Shown: positions 15,201 to 26,474 of the stretch, in pieces
How positions within the stretch are numbered: the stretch's first letter is position 1
How the letters are laid out: each line of letters starts with the position of its first letter
Source of the DNA: Smittia aterrima
Lineage: Eukaryota; Arthropoda; Insecta; Diptera; Chironomidae
Reading direction: 5' to 3'
Length of the DNA stretch: 64,000 nt
Assembly: GCA_033063855.1 (NCBI GenBank)
Contig: CP093830.1
Span: 13,392,854-13,456,853, forward strand
Made by a program: the position numbers and the translations under genes
The notes under the pieces: generated by a model
The model's database searches: none
The model's input: only the letters and a program-made list of their open reading frames with translations
Told to the model about the DNA's origin: nothing

Positions 15201-18200
15201 TCTTCTTTTGTTTATTCGATCAAAAAGGAAGAGTCTCCTCTTGAGATTTTTTTTCCCCGATTGTTTACCCATTGATTCCTTAGACAATCAAATTTTTCAT
15301 TCCTTCCCCTTTAGTCTTCGTCTTCTTCCTCCCCTCACATGCTTTACAAAGACAAAGCAAAATCAATAAACAGACGACAAACAACGAGCTTATTCTCTCT
15401 CTTAGCTTTGATCACTCGTGGAGAACGCAACAACAACAAGAACATCAACGATAAAAAAAATATTTACTCGTTGTTTACAGCGCTTTCCTTTTGACTTTTC
15501 TTTCGATAAAATGTCATTTTCCAATGTCGTCGAAATAATTTATCATTTATAGATCGGAAAGGCAAGGAAGACAACGAAGCTACCGCAAGTAACGTCCGAC
15601 GACATGTCATGACATTTCATCGATAGAAAAGAATGAATAAAAGAGTTTTGATTGAATTCATTTTTTACGATAGAATATTTTAATAATATTTGATTCTATT
15701 TCTGCTTCTTCGTTTGAACAGTCGCCTGCAGCACAGGTAAGCGAATGCTTCTCGCTTTTAAAGCTTCTGCCGTGTGTTTGCTAACGTCAATTGATTTGTT
15801 ATTTTCAGTGACAGTAACAAAATGCCAAGCGGCCCTTCGCACACTCCAAGCCTTTCCTTTCTTCCGGCCGACGTGTCTATGCAAAGAGCCAGGAGTCGAT
15901 CCCGGTAAGCTTTAAATTATCGTCAGTCAAGCCTTAACTAATGAGTGTTTATCCAACGTAGACTGCAACTACTTCAGAGACTTCCTATTCGACCATCCCT
16001 GCGGCTTTGTTCTCAAAAAAGGTAAAAGAAAACTTTTATTTTCAGCCGGAGCTTTGAAGTTTGAATCTTCATAAACTTTTTTGTTCAACTTTAATTTAGA
16101 ACTTTTCTTCATTCTCTTTAAAACAAGACAAAGTACAAATTTAAGTCGAGACAGAATAAGAAGATTTTGAATAATTAAGAAACAAAAAAGTTTCGTTTTT
16201 TTTTTTGGAAAATATTTTCGTGAGAAGAAATTATTTTCGTGACTGAAAGTTGATTTTAAATAATTTCTCCCTCGGGTCGTTCTACGAAGGAAAACTCAAC
16301 AGCAAATGAAGTGAAAGAAATATCTAATTCAAGTGACTGTGTTGTTCTAAGTTACAAATCCAAACCGTTCTAACTTTTGCTGGTTTAACAAGTTTTTTTC
16401 TTTTACGTAAATGTAAACTTTTTCCAGTCTTTTACTTAAGGCGATTGTAATTAAACGTTGACTTTGCCGACTACTTCTCGATTGTAATTACACTTAATTA
16501 AGCGTTCATTATTATTCTACAAGATTTATGTCGTGTCTAGAGGCACTTAAAGGACGCTAGCGACTTAGAAGAAGTCTAGGACAAAGGAAAACTTTAAAGC
16601 GATTTGCGTGAATTGCGCTTTCGACGCCTCACTCCTATTTCAAGTACTTTGAATTCAACCGACGATAGAAAATTGACCTTAATTGCGTCATGCAATCAGA
16701 CCGTGCGCTCTAGTTGAGAATTTCATGTATGAATAACTTTAACTTTTTGAAACTTTTTCCTTCTCAGAAAAAGATCCTTACCCAGTTGATGCCCTGCCAA
16801 CGTGCAACCATGCACTGAGTGTGTGTCAACAGGAGAGAAAATGTATAAAGCTCTTCGAAGACTTTAAGACACACTGCAAGGTTCGTGAGAACAAATGTCG
16901 AATGGAGGACAGGTTAGTGTTGAATTTGTGAGTTAGGATGGGGATAGTTTTGTCATCGCGATTGACTTTTCGATTAAAGAAATTTGACAGACTCTTTCTC
17001 TCTCCACCTCAACGTTTGAAAAATCTCTCATGAAGTTTTCATTAATCTTTCTCCAACAGAGACGCGTGTCACGAAGCTTGGACGAATCTTCGCTTGTCGC
17101 CTATGTTCGGTTGCATTTGCCCGAACAATCACATGAAGAGGCGATGTGATAAAATATTTACGATAGTAAACCATAATCCATGTGTCGGTAAGGAAATTCT
17201 TTCTCACCGTCTTTCAAGAAAAGAGAGTGAATCGAATAATCTTTTTTCGTCTCGTTTTGAAAATGCTTTTTGACATGAAATGTTTTTACTTATTCAAATA
17301 TGTTTCTTTCTCTATGTGTTCTCATGAAGTTCTTCTGTCACATAAGAGAAAGTCAGAGCTTTCGTTTTCCTACCTTTCTCTCTTCCCACGAACTAGTCTT
17401 CTAATAGAGACTAGAAGATAGTTTGAGATAACATGACTTGACAATTGTTTTCTCCATTCCTTTCTACAATTCTCATTTCTCATTGAATTTCCTCTCCTGT
17501 TTTACTTTCCGTGTAATATTTTCTTTTTTTGTTCGTTCCGATCGATGAAGAACTTTTCGAGCTTTTCAATTATTTTCACTGTCACTTTTTCTAGTTTTCT
17601 CTAATTCATGGACTTCATTGAATTTAATTGAATTATTCTTCTCGAAGAAGAAAGAATAGATAAAACGATGAAGTTTATGAATATTCAGATTTTTTTTTAA
17701 ATAGAAAAAGATGATGGACAACAATCATGAAATTGAATATATTATATATAGCATATAATATATAGTATTGGGTCCATCGTCTTGTGCATGTGTAGACATA
17801 AAAAAAGAAAAACTATCAGCTTCGATCATAGAAGTTGTTTTGCAATGGATAAAAAAAGGAAAATTTCCAGTGAATTTGAAATTAATAGCAATTCTCGTAA
17901 TTTTTATGGGCAAGACGTGAAGGAGCTTTTATCTTGTTTTCGCTTTGCGCAAATGAAAAGCCCTGGACGAATTCTTCACACCCGTTGCTTTCTAATCGCG
18001 ATTTAAAGCCTTTCTGTGCAGGAATTCGATCTAAGATTTCCCTTCGTTGCCAGACACGTTCAACAATTTCGAGGAGTTGTTTAGAGGTTTTCAGTTGAAA
18101 AGGCAAATTAAAGTTTTCAATTTTACTTTAAGAAAATGTTTTCAACTATTTTCTCACTCTCAACGCAAAACATTTAAAATGTTGTCATTCTTGCTGAACA

Positions 18201-18229
18201 CGAAAACTTTTTCTTCTCTGTCTCGTTCG

Positions 18230-18260
<31 letters not shown>

Positions 18261-21200
18261 TCATCTGCACGACCCCTCTCGTAACGAGAAATTTTGCCGA
18301 TACGTTGCAAATAAAACGTGATGCGATCTGAGCACTCGTCTTTCTTTCTCTCCCCCTCAAATGCATTTTCTTTCAATTTTACACAATTTAAGAAATGAAT
18401 TTTTCACAGTTTGTGCTTCAGAGCTACATTTAAAAATGAATTTTTATTGGTATGAGAACCATAAATATGGAAATTCAATATTGGATTTCGCTTTGAAATT
18501 GCTTAAATTTCACCGAATTGCGCTTTTAATGCATAAAACGTTGTTCTCCCTTTGCTTCCGCTGCCTTTTCTGTTCTGTTCTGTTTTGCCTATAAGCGCGA
18601 CTCGTGGAACGAGAGAAAACTTTAAAGATTTATTGCCCTTGAAGTGGATTCGTAGTTTTTTTTTCATTCTTGTTTTCCTCGGCGAGCCAAAGCCAGAAGA
18701 ACAATGTGAAAAGTGCAGTCGAGCTGTAACTCGCAATCTGCTGCTGCTTGACGGTGGAAAACTTTAATCGATTTTCCTCGAATTACATAAACATGTGAAC
18801 GGGAGGGAGAGAGAGGAAGTAAAGTTTACGACAACTTCACCAGAGTTATTCGACTTAATTTTAGGAAATGCCGAAAGAGAAGAAAAAAAAAGTTTTCCAA
18901 CAAAAATGAGAAAGAGCTGCGATAAACAAGATTTTCCTTCAACCAAACTAATGCAGCCGAGAAAACCGAATTGTTTGCTCAAGAAAACATTGCCGCAAGT
19001 CTCCTAATGGCTTTTGCCATTAATGCAAGATTCTACAAATCGGCAGATTAAACATTCAGGTCTCCACCGAAAAATCCTTACGGCGCGGAAGTCTTTCCGC
19101 AAAATTCAGCTCCGCTGTTGCAGTTTTAATCGCTTTTCTGTTATCATTTTAAGTTTGTAGCGGGTAGCGCTTTAGAGATGTGAAAATGTTTATGCACCAA
19201 ATTAAAATCACATTTAAAATGAGTTTGTGTTATTCTTGCAGACGTTTCAGCACTTGATATTTCCTCTGGCACATCAACTAATTCCATTAACGCCAATTAT
19301 TTCCCCACTTCCGACTGGATTGGCGAAATTCGACCCCGCTCTCGATATCCTTATACCTTCCCCTATTTCCTTTATCCTCCCAACCACAAAATCCCTCTGG
19401 CACTCGCCTCTCATCGTCCCGATACTCTTCCCTATGAGATAAATGCACAGTACAACCCTGACGGCACTAAGATGCACTTTAATCGGATTTCTAATCACAC
19501 AATGCACAAATTTCCACAGCACCATGTTAGTGAATTTAATGTCAGTAATAGGAGTGATGATGCACACGAGGGACGCTCGCAAACGCCAAAGGAAATGCGA
19601 CGCGAATTCATTGAAATTGGTGAGGAATGATAATATTGCACTTTCTTCTTTTCAAATTTCACACACAAACCAAAAAGCACATGAATGCATGAATGGAATT
19701 AAGTCACAAGCCTCACCTGAGTGAACACAGGAAATAAAGCGAGCAAAGGCAAGAAGGGGAGCGAATTTTCTCTCTGAAGTGGTTTGGCTTATTTAAATTT
19801 GAAGCTGAGATTCGCAACCCTTCGCGCCCTTGGACCAAGCGATGATTTCCTTTCATTTTACTATTATGCTTTACGTTGTTTTATGAACATTTTCTGTTCT
19901 TGTTGTTTGAGCTTGCCGCTCTCGTCATCAAACAAAAGGCTTTCCTCCCTTTCTTCCACTTCTACTTACCCCCAAGTGTTTCATCTTCAAAAGAATTCAG
20001 TTTTTTTTATGTTTTCTTTCTCCCTTGCTTTATTTCGTTTTCATCGTAGCTTTTGTTATTTCATATTTCATGATCCATTTAACTGCGAAAAGAAAAAAGA
20101 AACGAAAGAGAAACAACAAAACGTAAAGAGCTTCTCATCCTGAAGCGTTGTCGTCTTGTATCTGACCCTGTTCGCGAAATGAATAAAGATGATGATCGTG
20201 TCTGAAGTCGCCAACAAATCTATCGCTTTTATTTATGAAAGGAAACTTATGGAAAAGAGAATCTGTATTAGCTGATTGATCGATCGAACTCTTTATTACG
20301 TATTCACTCATTCTACTTTGTATATCTCTCTCTCTATATATAAATATACTTGATGTTCAATGTACTGTGTAGTCGTGAAGCTAAAATTAGATCACTTGCT
20401 GTTGTCGTGGGAAAGTCTTTGAACTTTTTTTTCCCTTCATCGCGAACGACAACTCAGCACGTCATTCATTTTTTCGCCTGTAAAATTGATGAGATTATTA
20501 AAAATTTATAAGGAACAACGTTTGCGAAAGTGTTTTTGTCAATGATCTGAAGAGAGCTCATGCAAAACGATCACCTCAGTTCAGGTCAGCAACTTTAAAG
20601 CTCTTGGAAAAATATTTAAAATCCCAGACTCGTACATCTGATTAATTAGTTAATTAATTAAATATGTTAAAAAAATATTTACAAGGTAGAGGAGGAAGAG
20701 GAGTTATCTCTCTTCGTTTATTTTAACAACTTTTTCAATTCAAGTTTATTTTTCTTTTATGTTGTTGTTGATTCAGTCTTTCCTGCAATTTATAATGAGA
20801 TTCTCTCTCCACTCTATTCTATGTCGTTTAATCAACATAATTAAAAGTGAAATAATTGAGTGTCGTTGGGAGAAGTTACGAGAGTTTTCCTTGGCACTGT
20901 CAAATAAGATTCGACAGATGCTGCAGTTGAAATGATAAATTTAATTACCATTCGCTTTGATTCGTCACGCGAAAAAAGAAACTTTCTTCATTGAAACAAA
21001 TTTAAAATCATGAAAAAAAAAGAAAATCATATCATCGCGCAAAAGAAAGAAAAAAAAACTATTTTTTTGTCGGAGTGAGATGATCACTCGGAAAAAGTCA
21101 AGAAGAACACAAGAAAACTTACAGAAAAATAAATTGAGATGCAGACTAAGTTACAAACCAATCTTCACCCTTTCATCCCCTACCAATTGCAGTCCGCTCG

Positions 21201-24200
21201 ATGGGATTAAATGAAAACTACAGCCGAATGCTGGACGAGAACATGGCACTGATTGAGACACCTCTGATCGCGCCATCCAATTCGCACTTTCGTCAACATT
21301 ACAAAACTGCACTCTATCCATATAACATCACATCACAAACGAGAGGAATTTATAACGATGGGAATGAGAGCGATGGACCTTTTAATAGCGTGGAGAAACA
21401 AAGTAGGTATCAACCAGAAATTGTGTCAATGTGAAATCAGCGTTTGGGACGAAAGTTTTTAAATGGGACATGACGGATAATTTCTTTTTATAGAGCTGCT
21501 TGATATGCCAGCGCATAGTAAGCTTAAGAACGAATTTGCGTGCGCGATAAACTTGTTGAAATGAAAATTCAAAAGTTGAAAACAAAACGAAAAAAAAGTT
21601 ATTGGCGATTAATCGGAATTTTGTTTCTCTCTCCTCCAAAGCTTTATTTAAGGAATTTCTTTTTTTTCTTTCTTTTGCTGAATAAACACCAAACCACACC
21701 AAACATCAAGTTGCTTCTTTAGATTAAATTATGCTGTCTCTCGCGTAGTTGCCAGTCGCTTACAGTTAGTGATAGATATCTCCCACACTTTGTAAAACTA
21801 ATGACTCAACTTGCAAGAAATTCTAAGTCGAACCTGCATCGCTGTATAAAGATCTCATTCACTCCCCTGCATTCACAAAACCTTCTCATCGATGTTTCGT
21901 ATCATTAAAGACGTCTTCCTCCCTTGTCTTCGTTTTCCCCCATCGTCACAATTCATTTGTTTGTTTACACCTCATCGCATAATTTTCCAGGTGAAGATTA
22001 AATGATTTCCTTCTTCGTCTTTAAAGACATTTGCAAATTATTTGGAAATGAGTGAATTTCCGCCGAAGATAAATTATTCACTTTTGGCTTTATTTATATT
22101 TTCCTCTCAAGAAGCTTTGAAGTTTTTTTTATATTTATTTCGAACAGTGAGGAGAAAAAGATTGCGCTTGCCAAATTATTATTTATGTTTATGAATTATT
22201 TAGGAGGTTTATTCTCGTGTTTTCTTTATATTTCGACGGTTCGGAGGAAATTGTTTATTTTGATCTGCTTAATAATCGGGGAGGGATCTCTTCTTGAAAA
22301 TGTAAAGTGAAACCGAGTAAAAAGTTTCGTTCGTCGAAAGGTGTTGAGCAATAATTTTCAGCGTTTGCTTCTATCCGCTTCACAAATGAAATTACCGATA
22401 CGCTCTCAACTGGTGGATTGAATTAAGGTTCAGTTTACTGAAGAGTCTCGAAGAAAAGGTTTCAATTGAAAAATGCACGGAAAGGTTAACGAAGTTCAAA
22501 GTTTGAGATCTTTTAAAATTGAAGAAATAATTAATCAGCAAGAAGTCAACTTTAAAGTCGAAGAAAAATCCTCAAAACTTTCTCTACTAAAAAAATACTT
22601 TTCTTTATACTTTTGTCGATCATAAAATCATGAACCATTAAACTTAATTTTTTTTATAATTCCTTTTTCTTTCTTGTTTATCAATCATAAAACTCAGCAA
22701 CGGAAAATGATTTTTCTCCGCAGATTTTCACACTTTCATTTCCACTTCACGATTCCATAAATTTTCAAACTGTTTTTTCATAGAAATTCTGAATTTATGC
22801 ATGCAATTAAGTGCACTTTTTCCCATTTCTCTTTGCGTTTTGCGCAAATTTAAAATTTCTTTCTCTCATTTTTATTCCGCTTGAGTGAGAAACTCTTTTA
22901 TGCGGCCGCGCTTTTCTTTGATAACTCAGCTCATGCTTTTTGATTGAACTATTTTTCTCACACATTCCGTTTTCCCATCTTACGATGAGAATTTTTTTGC
23001 TGCACTTTAAAGCCCTCTCGTTATTAACACTGAAAATTATGTTTGAGAAAATTACGTTCGAACCGGGGTTGGCGGGCTCAAGAGTAAGTTATAAATTTCA
23101 ACTAAGCTTCCGCCATTCTTCTCATTCTACCTCTCGCACACAAAAGGAGTGACTTGAAGGCACTCAAAGACGATGAAAAATTATGGCTTCTGACGAGGCT
23201 GGCGAATGGGATGGGAACGAACGAACGAATGAACGAACAGATATCTTCATCAACAGCAGAGATCACCTTTGCCTTTCGTACCGTCTTCAAATAGAAGGAA
23301 GCACACAAAAGCAAAAGCACAGGCAAAAAAAATAAGAAAATCTCTCACTTTCCACTTTCAAAACACCTTTTTGTGATGCAAACGAGAAAAACAAGAAAAA
23401 TTTCTTTCTCGAGAAACAGACAGGAGAGATAAAAGCCAATTTGATTGAGTGATTAGATCGATTCCCATTTATCATTTTCTCCAACAAAAGGCGAGAAAAT
23501 GAAAACGTTTTTCCTATTAAGAAAGAAAGGAAATTGCAAGATATTAAATGGCTGGAAGGCCTCGCTCTCTCTCCTTCACCTCTCCAAGTCACTTTTGATT
23601 CTTTCACAAATTGAATGTCCGATTTCTGTTGTGTTCATTGACATTTCAATCGAAAAAAAATAGAAAATGGAGAGAGAGTGAAATTAAAAATCTTGGGAAA
23701 TGTTATATTGAACTGTCATCAAACTGACTTTGATTAGAATCTATCAAACGTCTCCTTTCTTGCTTGTGATCTGTTCCAGATTCCGACGATATTGAGACTG
23801 ATCCTGAGTCCCATCCAATTCATTTCCAGGTAAGGCTTAAAAGACAAAAAGCATTTCATTCGCTTGTCCATCACTCTCATAATAATTAATTTCATCAGAG
23901 TACCTGTCACATCGCCCTCGACTCATGCCGCGAAGAGTCGTCATGTTCAAGCTCTCTTCAAACTGTCATTATGCACTGCGACATTGATCGCTGTAATCGT
24001 GGCGCTTGCATGGAGTCGCTTCAGCACTTTTATCGTGATGGTGCGCACGAAGACATCAGCCTCGATGCGGCTCTTTGTCTTTGCCGCAAGACGCCGTCTC
24101 GATACGATTCGTGCATGCTGGCTAAAGAGAAATTACATCCAGTCTGTGCTCAACGACCACCCGACACAACGTCAACGCAGGCGACGAACGGAGCGATTTA

Positions 24201-26474
24201 TAATCCGCTACCGGCGTGTCACACTATCGCCGATTTGTGTAAAGAAGATCCAGAGTGTCGGTAAGAAAATGTTTACAAAAGATTCTCGCGAGACCACAAA
24301 TCGTTAATTTTTGCTTGTCGCTTGATGTAGCTCACGGTTGGAGATTTACGAGCAAGCGTGCGCATCGGATTCTGTCACTGTGAGTTTAATTACAAGTAAT
24401 TTATTTCAAAGCTAATTTTCTCACATTTTTCACAGAAAAAGTGCGCGGGTAAGACGAGCACGTGTCGAATTGCATTGCTCGGCATCATGGGAACGCCACT
24501 CCGAACGCTTTGTGCATGCCAAGGCTCTGATTTGCAGCAACTTTACGAATGTCTTGGATGGCAACGACTTCTCTGGTTAAATCCATGCGTTGGTAAGTAA
24601 ATCCCAAAGAGCTATCTCAAACAGTCGCCAGGTCAATTAAAACTTTGAAATTACCAGTTGAGTCACAGAAAGACTTTCATGTTAAGCGTCTCGCCGAGCT
24701 TGGTCTGCTTGTGACAACATCAACCACTCAGAGAACAACTCAGAGAGTCACGCAAGCAATGACGACGACAACAACTACTTCTGTTGCGAACATTGCTCCA
24801 ATTAGAATCACAATAAAAGAAAGACTGCAAACTCCAGCACCACCAGAAATTGTAAGAAGAAAAACTTTCACTTTAAAATTTTAAAATCGAGTGAGAAACA
24901 AACATTTTCTTCGTTAACAGACTTACAACCGTCCAACTGAGAAAGAAAACGAAATCGATCCAAACTATTTTGACAAGGACGAGAACGACATTCCGCATGA
25001 GAATGAGCCCTTCGAACCTGACAATAAAGACGAGGAGGATGGTGATGGTGGGGTTACCACTGAGATGCTCGAGATGGAAGTGACAACGCTTCTTCCAACC
25101 ACAACGACAGTCGAGACCACGACAATTCCAATCAGTGAGTTTTGTGTTTGCTTTGGTTGCGAACATAGTTTTTCCATTTGCGATAACACCGTCGACTAAC
25201 CTGATATGATCTCATCTCCTTTCCCAGGATATTGCGTCGTTCAGCGTCCACACACAATTGAAACTCAATACATCGCTGAAGGAAAAAGCCGAAGGGTAAT
25301 CTTTTTTTCGTTTATTAAAGTTCTTGAATAATTTAACTTGAAACTTTACGCAGCTTTACATCATGGACGACCAAGAGTGCAGTGAGTTGTGTTCGTGCGG
25401 TGCTGACACACTCGCCCTTTCGTGTCACGCTCTGTGTGTTCCTCTGCGACCGTGTAGAACTTCATTGGCTTATTACTCGCATGCAGCTCCAGCGTATCAA
25501 GGTGAGAAATGATTTTTCATTTTTTTTAGAAAAAAAAATTGAATGAAAATATTTTTTAATTTCTATCGCTCCGAAGCATTCCGAGGTCGATGTTTGTGCT
25601 ACTCTGGGCGTTTTATTTGCATGCGACCACCTCCTGGCGAGTACAAGGTAAACATTCTGAATCAAAATTATTTTTTCCCCAGCTTCGCTTATAATGAGAA
25701 ATTCTCTTTTTTTTTGTGTTGAAACTTGATAGCTTCCCGGGGGAATTTTCCTGCTTCTCGGCTACAGGTTGGTTTAGACTTTAGAGTTGAATAAGTTTGA
25801 GTTGAGAACAGCAATTAATGAAATTTAATTTATCCAGCTCAACTGACGAAGCTTTGTTACGTCCTCACACTAACCTTGGTGTACAAGACGCTGTTCGATC
25901 GCTACAGCTTTACGTTCTTCAACACATTAATAATCAGGTGAGGTCCGCCACTTCCTTCCGGCAGAATTTGCAACTAAAACTCCTCATTTTCTCTAAGACC
26001 CAATGCACGCTGTCTCTCTTCAACATCACTGACGAGAACATAATTCTGTCCGTTCGACTTCCGTTTGACCAAAAACTGTCTACGGTCGAAATGCTGAGGA
26101 AAGAGAAGGTAAATTAGCGTCGGCGACGAATTCATTTTTTCCTTTATTTATTCATGTCATGTAATAAATCGAAAAACGAAAAATATAAATCAAGCCGCAT
26201 TATGTCGCGGCAACTAATTTATTTTCTATCTCGTCCACAACAGCAACAGTGCACGTCGATTCTCGAGACGATAAGTCATCACATCAACAACGAGTTTGAT
26301 GAGTTGTCGGCCCACCGATTGCTGAGCATTTTTAAAATGGCTGAAGTTCAGATTATTCTGCCGGAGGTGAGCGGGAGTGAGAAGCGAAGCGCCAATTATC
26401 TCACACAAATTGCCGCTCTCGTGTTGTTGCTGATAAGCTGTCGATGGAGTCGCAGCGAAGCCAATCAAACGTGA
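3213..26474 (+). CDS. Gfrl: GDNF-family-receptor-like protein (multi-exon)
   Basis: Cell-surface receptor of the GFR-alpha-like family; the Drosophila homologue acts in the nervous system. Exons, all GT-AG and phase-checked: 3213-3252 or 12138-12372 as start, then 13981-14103, 15722-15736, 15809-15904, 15962-16021, 16768-16912, 17060-17187, 19242-19619, 21193-21402, 23780-23829, 23899-24260, 24331-24379, 24436-24592, 24658-24851, 24921-25134, 25228-25295, 25354-25501, 25577-25647, 25733-25767, 25838-25937, 25998-26108, 26244-26474. The sum is 994 aa (start A) or 1,059 aa (start B). Cysteine-rich domains follow the GFR-alpha pattern: domain 1 from 13981 (CFEDPSC, later CQAALRTLQ and CLCKEPG), domain 2 from 16768 (CNHALSVC, CKIFEDF-like region, CICPNN), two more at 23899-24592. 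A Thr-rich linker and a last Cys cluster (CSELCSCG, CLCYSGRFIC) follow. The C-terminus has a short hydrophobic segment (IAALVLLLISC), compatible with a GPI signal or a membrane anchor. Exact exon use is an inference from sequence. Confidence 0.85.
3253..12137. other. Long first intron / upstream region of Gfrl
   Basis: About 8.9 kb of AT-rich DNA between the two alternative first coding exons. I see no coding sequence here: the open frames around 4117, 8943 and 10370 have no family resemblance, several lack an ATG start, and none is flanked by phase-compatible splice sites. If both first exons are used, a second promoter should lie just upstream of 12138. No clear transposon ends or tandem repeats were noticed. 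Confidence 0.45.
12138..12372 (+). CDS. Gfrl: Gfrl alternative first coding exon B (signal peptide plus Ser-rich segment)
   Basis: ATG at 12138 directly follows an in-frame TGA, so no upstream coding exon can read into it. It encodes MGRVRWIFNHAIVLLIFAQR, a signal-peptide-like start, then a mature N-terminus with ECCDP and a Ser/Thr-rich stretch. The donor GTGAGT after 12372 leaves phase 1, the same as exon A, so both join the exon at 13981 in frame. No internal acceptor in the exon has the phase needed to follow exon A. This makes it a mutually exclusive start rather than a second exon. Confidence 0.7.
12373..13980. other. Gfrl intron
   Basis: Intron of 1.6 kb ending in a long pyrimidine tract and TATAG before 13981. 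Nothing else recognisable was seen. Confidence 0.5.
15722..15736 (+). CDS. Gfrl: Gfrl 15-nt candidate microexon
   Basis: The 15 bases are flanked by a good acceptor (pyrimidines then AACAG) and the donor GTAAGC. Both boundaries are phase 1, so the exon can be included or skipped without shifting the frame. Inclusion gives residues VACST between the fourth and fifth cysteines of domain 1 and adds one extra cysteine. Skipping joins the exon ending at 14103 straight to the one at 15809, also in frame. Confidence 0.55.
16022..16767. other. Gfrl intron
   Basis: AT-rich intron with no recognisable feature, ending in TTCTCAG before the domain-2 exon. Confidence 0.5.
17738..17764. repeat. Short AT-rich inverted repeat
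   Basis: Two complementary arms of about 12 bases made only of A and T, separated by two bases. It is probably a chance low-complexity feature within the intron. Confidence 0.4.
18230..18256. repeat. (CT)n microsatellite
   Basis: About thirteen uninterrupted CT units lie inside a Gfrl intron. Length polymorphism is expected. Confidence 0.9.
19242..19619 (+). CDS. Gfrl: Gfrl 126-codon linker exon
   Basis: Phase-1 acceptor (TTGCAG at 19241) and phase-1 donor (GTGAGG) frame 378 bases, exactly 126 codons with no stop. The encoded segment lies between cysteine domains 2 and 3. It has no cysteine, is rich in Tyr, Pro, Asn and His, and contains several NxS/T sequons. Because it is a symmetric exon it could be skipped in some transcripts. 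I see no known domain in it. Confidence 0.65.
19620..21192. other. Gfrl intron
   Basis: AT-rich intron of 1.6 kb. Open frames inside it have no splice support and no family match. Confidence 0.5.
21403..23779. other. Gfrl intron
   Basis: A 2.4-kb intron ending in TGTTCCAG. No feature was recognised beyond AT-rich low-complexity tracts. Confidence 0.5.

Larger units (their letters stand above)
17188..19241. other. Gfrl intron with microsatellite and AT hairpin
   Basis: A 2.05-kb intron between the second cysteine domain and the linker exon. It contains a near-perfect AT inverted repeat at 17738-17764 and a CT dinucleotide run at 18230-18256. No coding content was recognised; the opposing open frames around 18160-18376 are simply the translated dinucleotide run. 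Confidence 0.5.

Noticed and set aside
18160..18376. Minus-strand frames rich in alternating Arg and Glu
   Set aside because: They are the translated CT microsatellite and flanks within a Gfrl intron.
24645..24657. Upstream extension of the Gfrl exon at 24658
   Set aside because: The frame starts from a TTG in the intron; the acceptor TTACCAG at 24657 and phase 1 continuity place the exon start at 24658.
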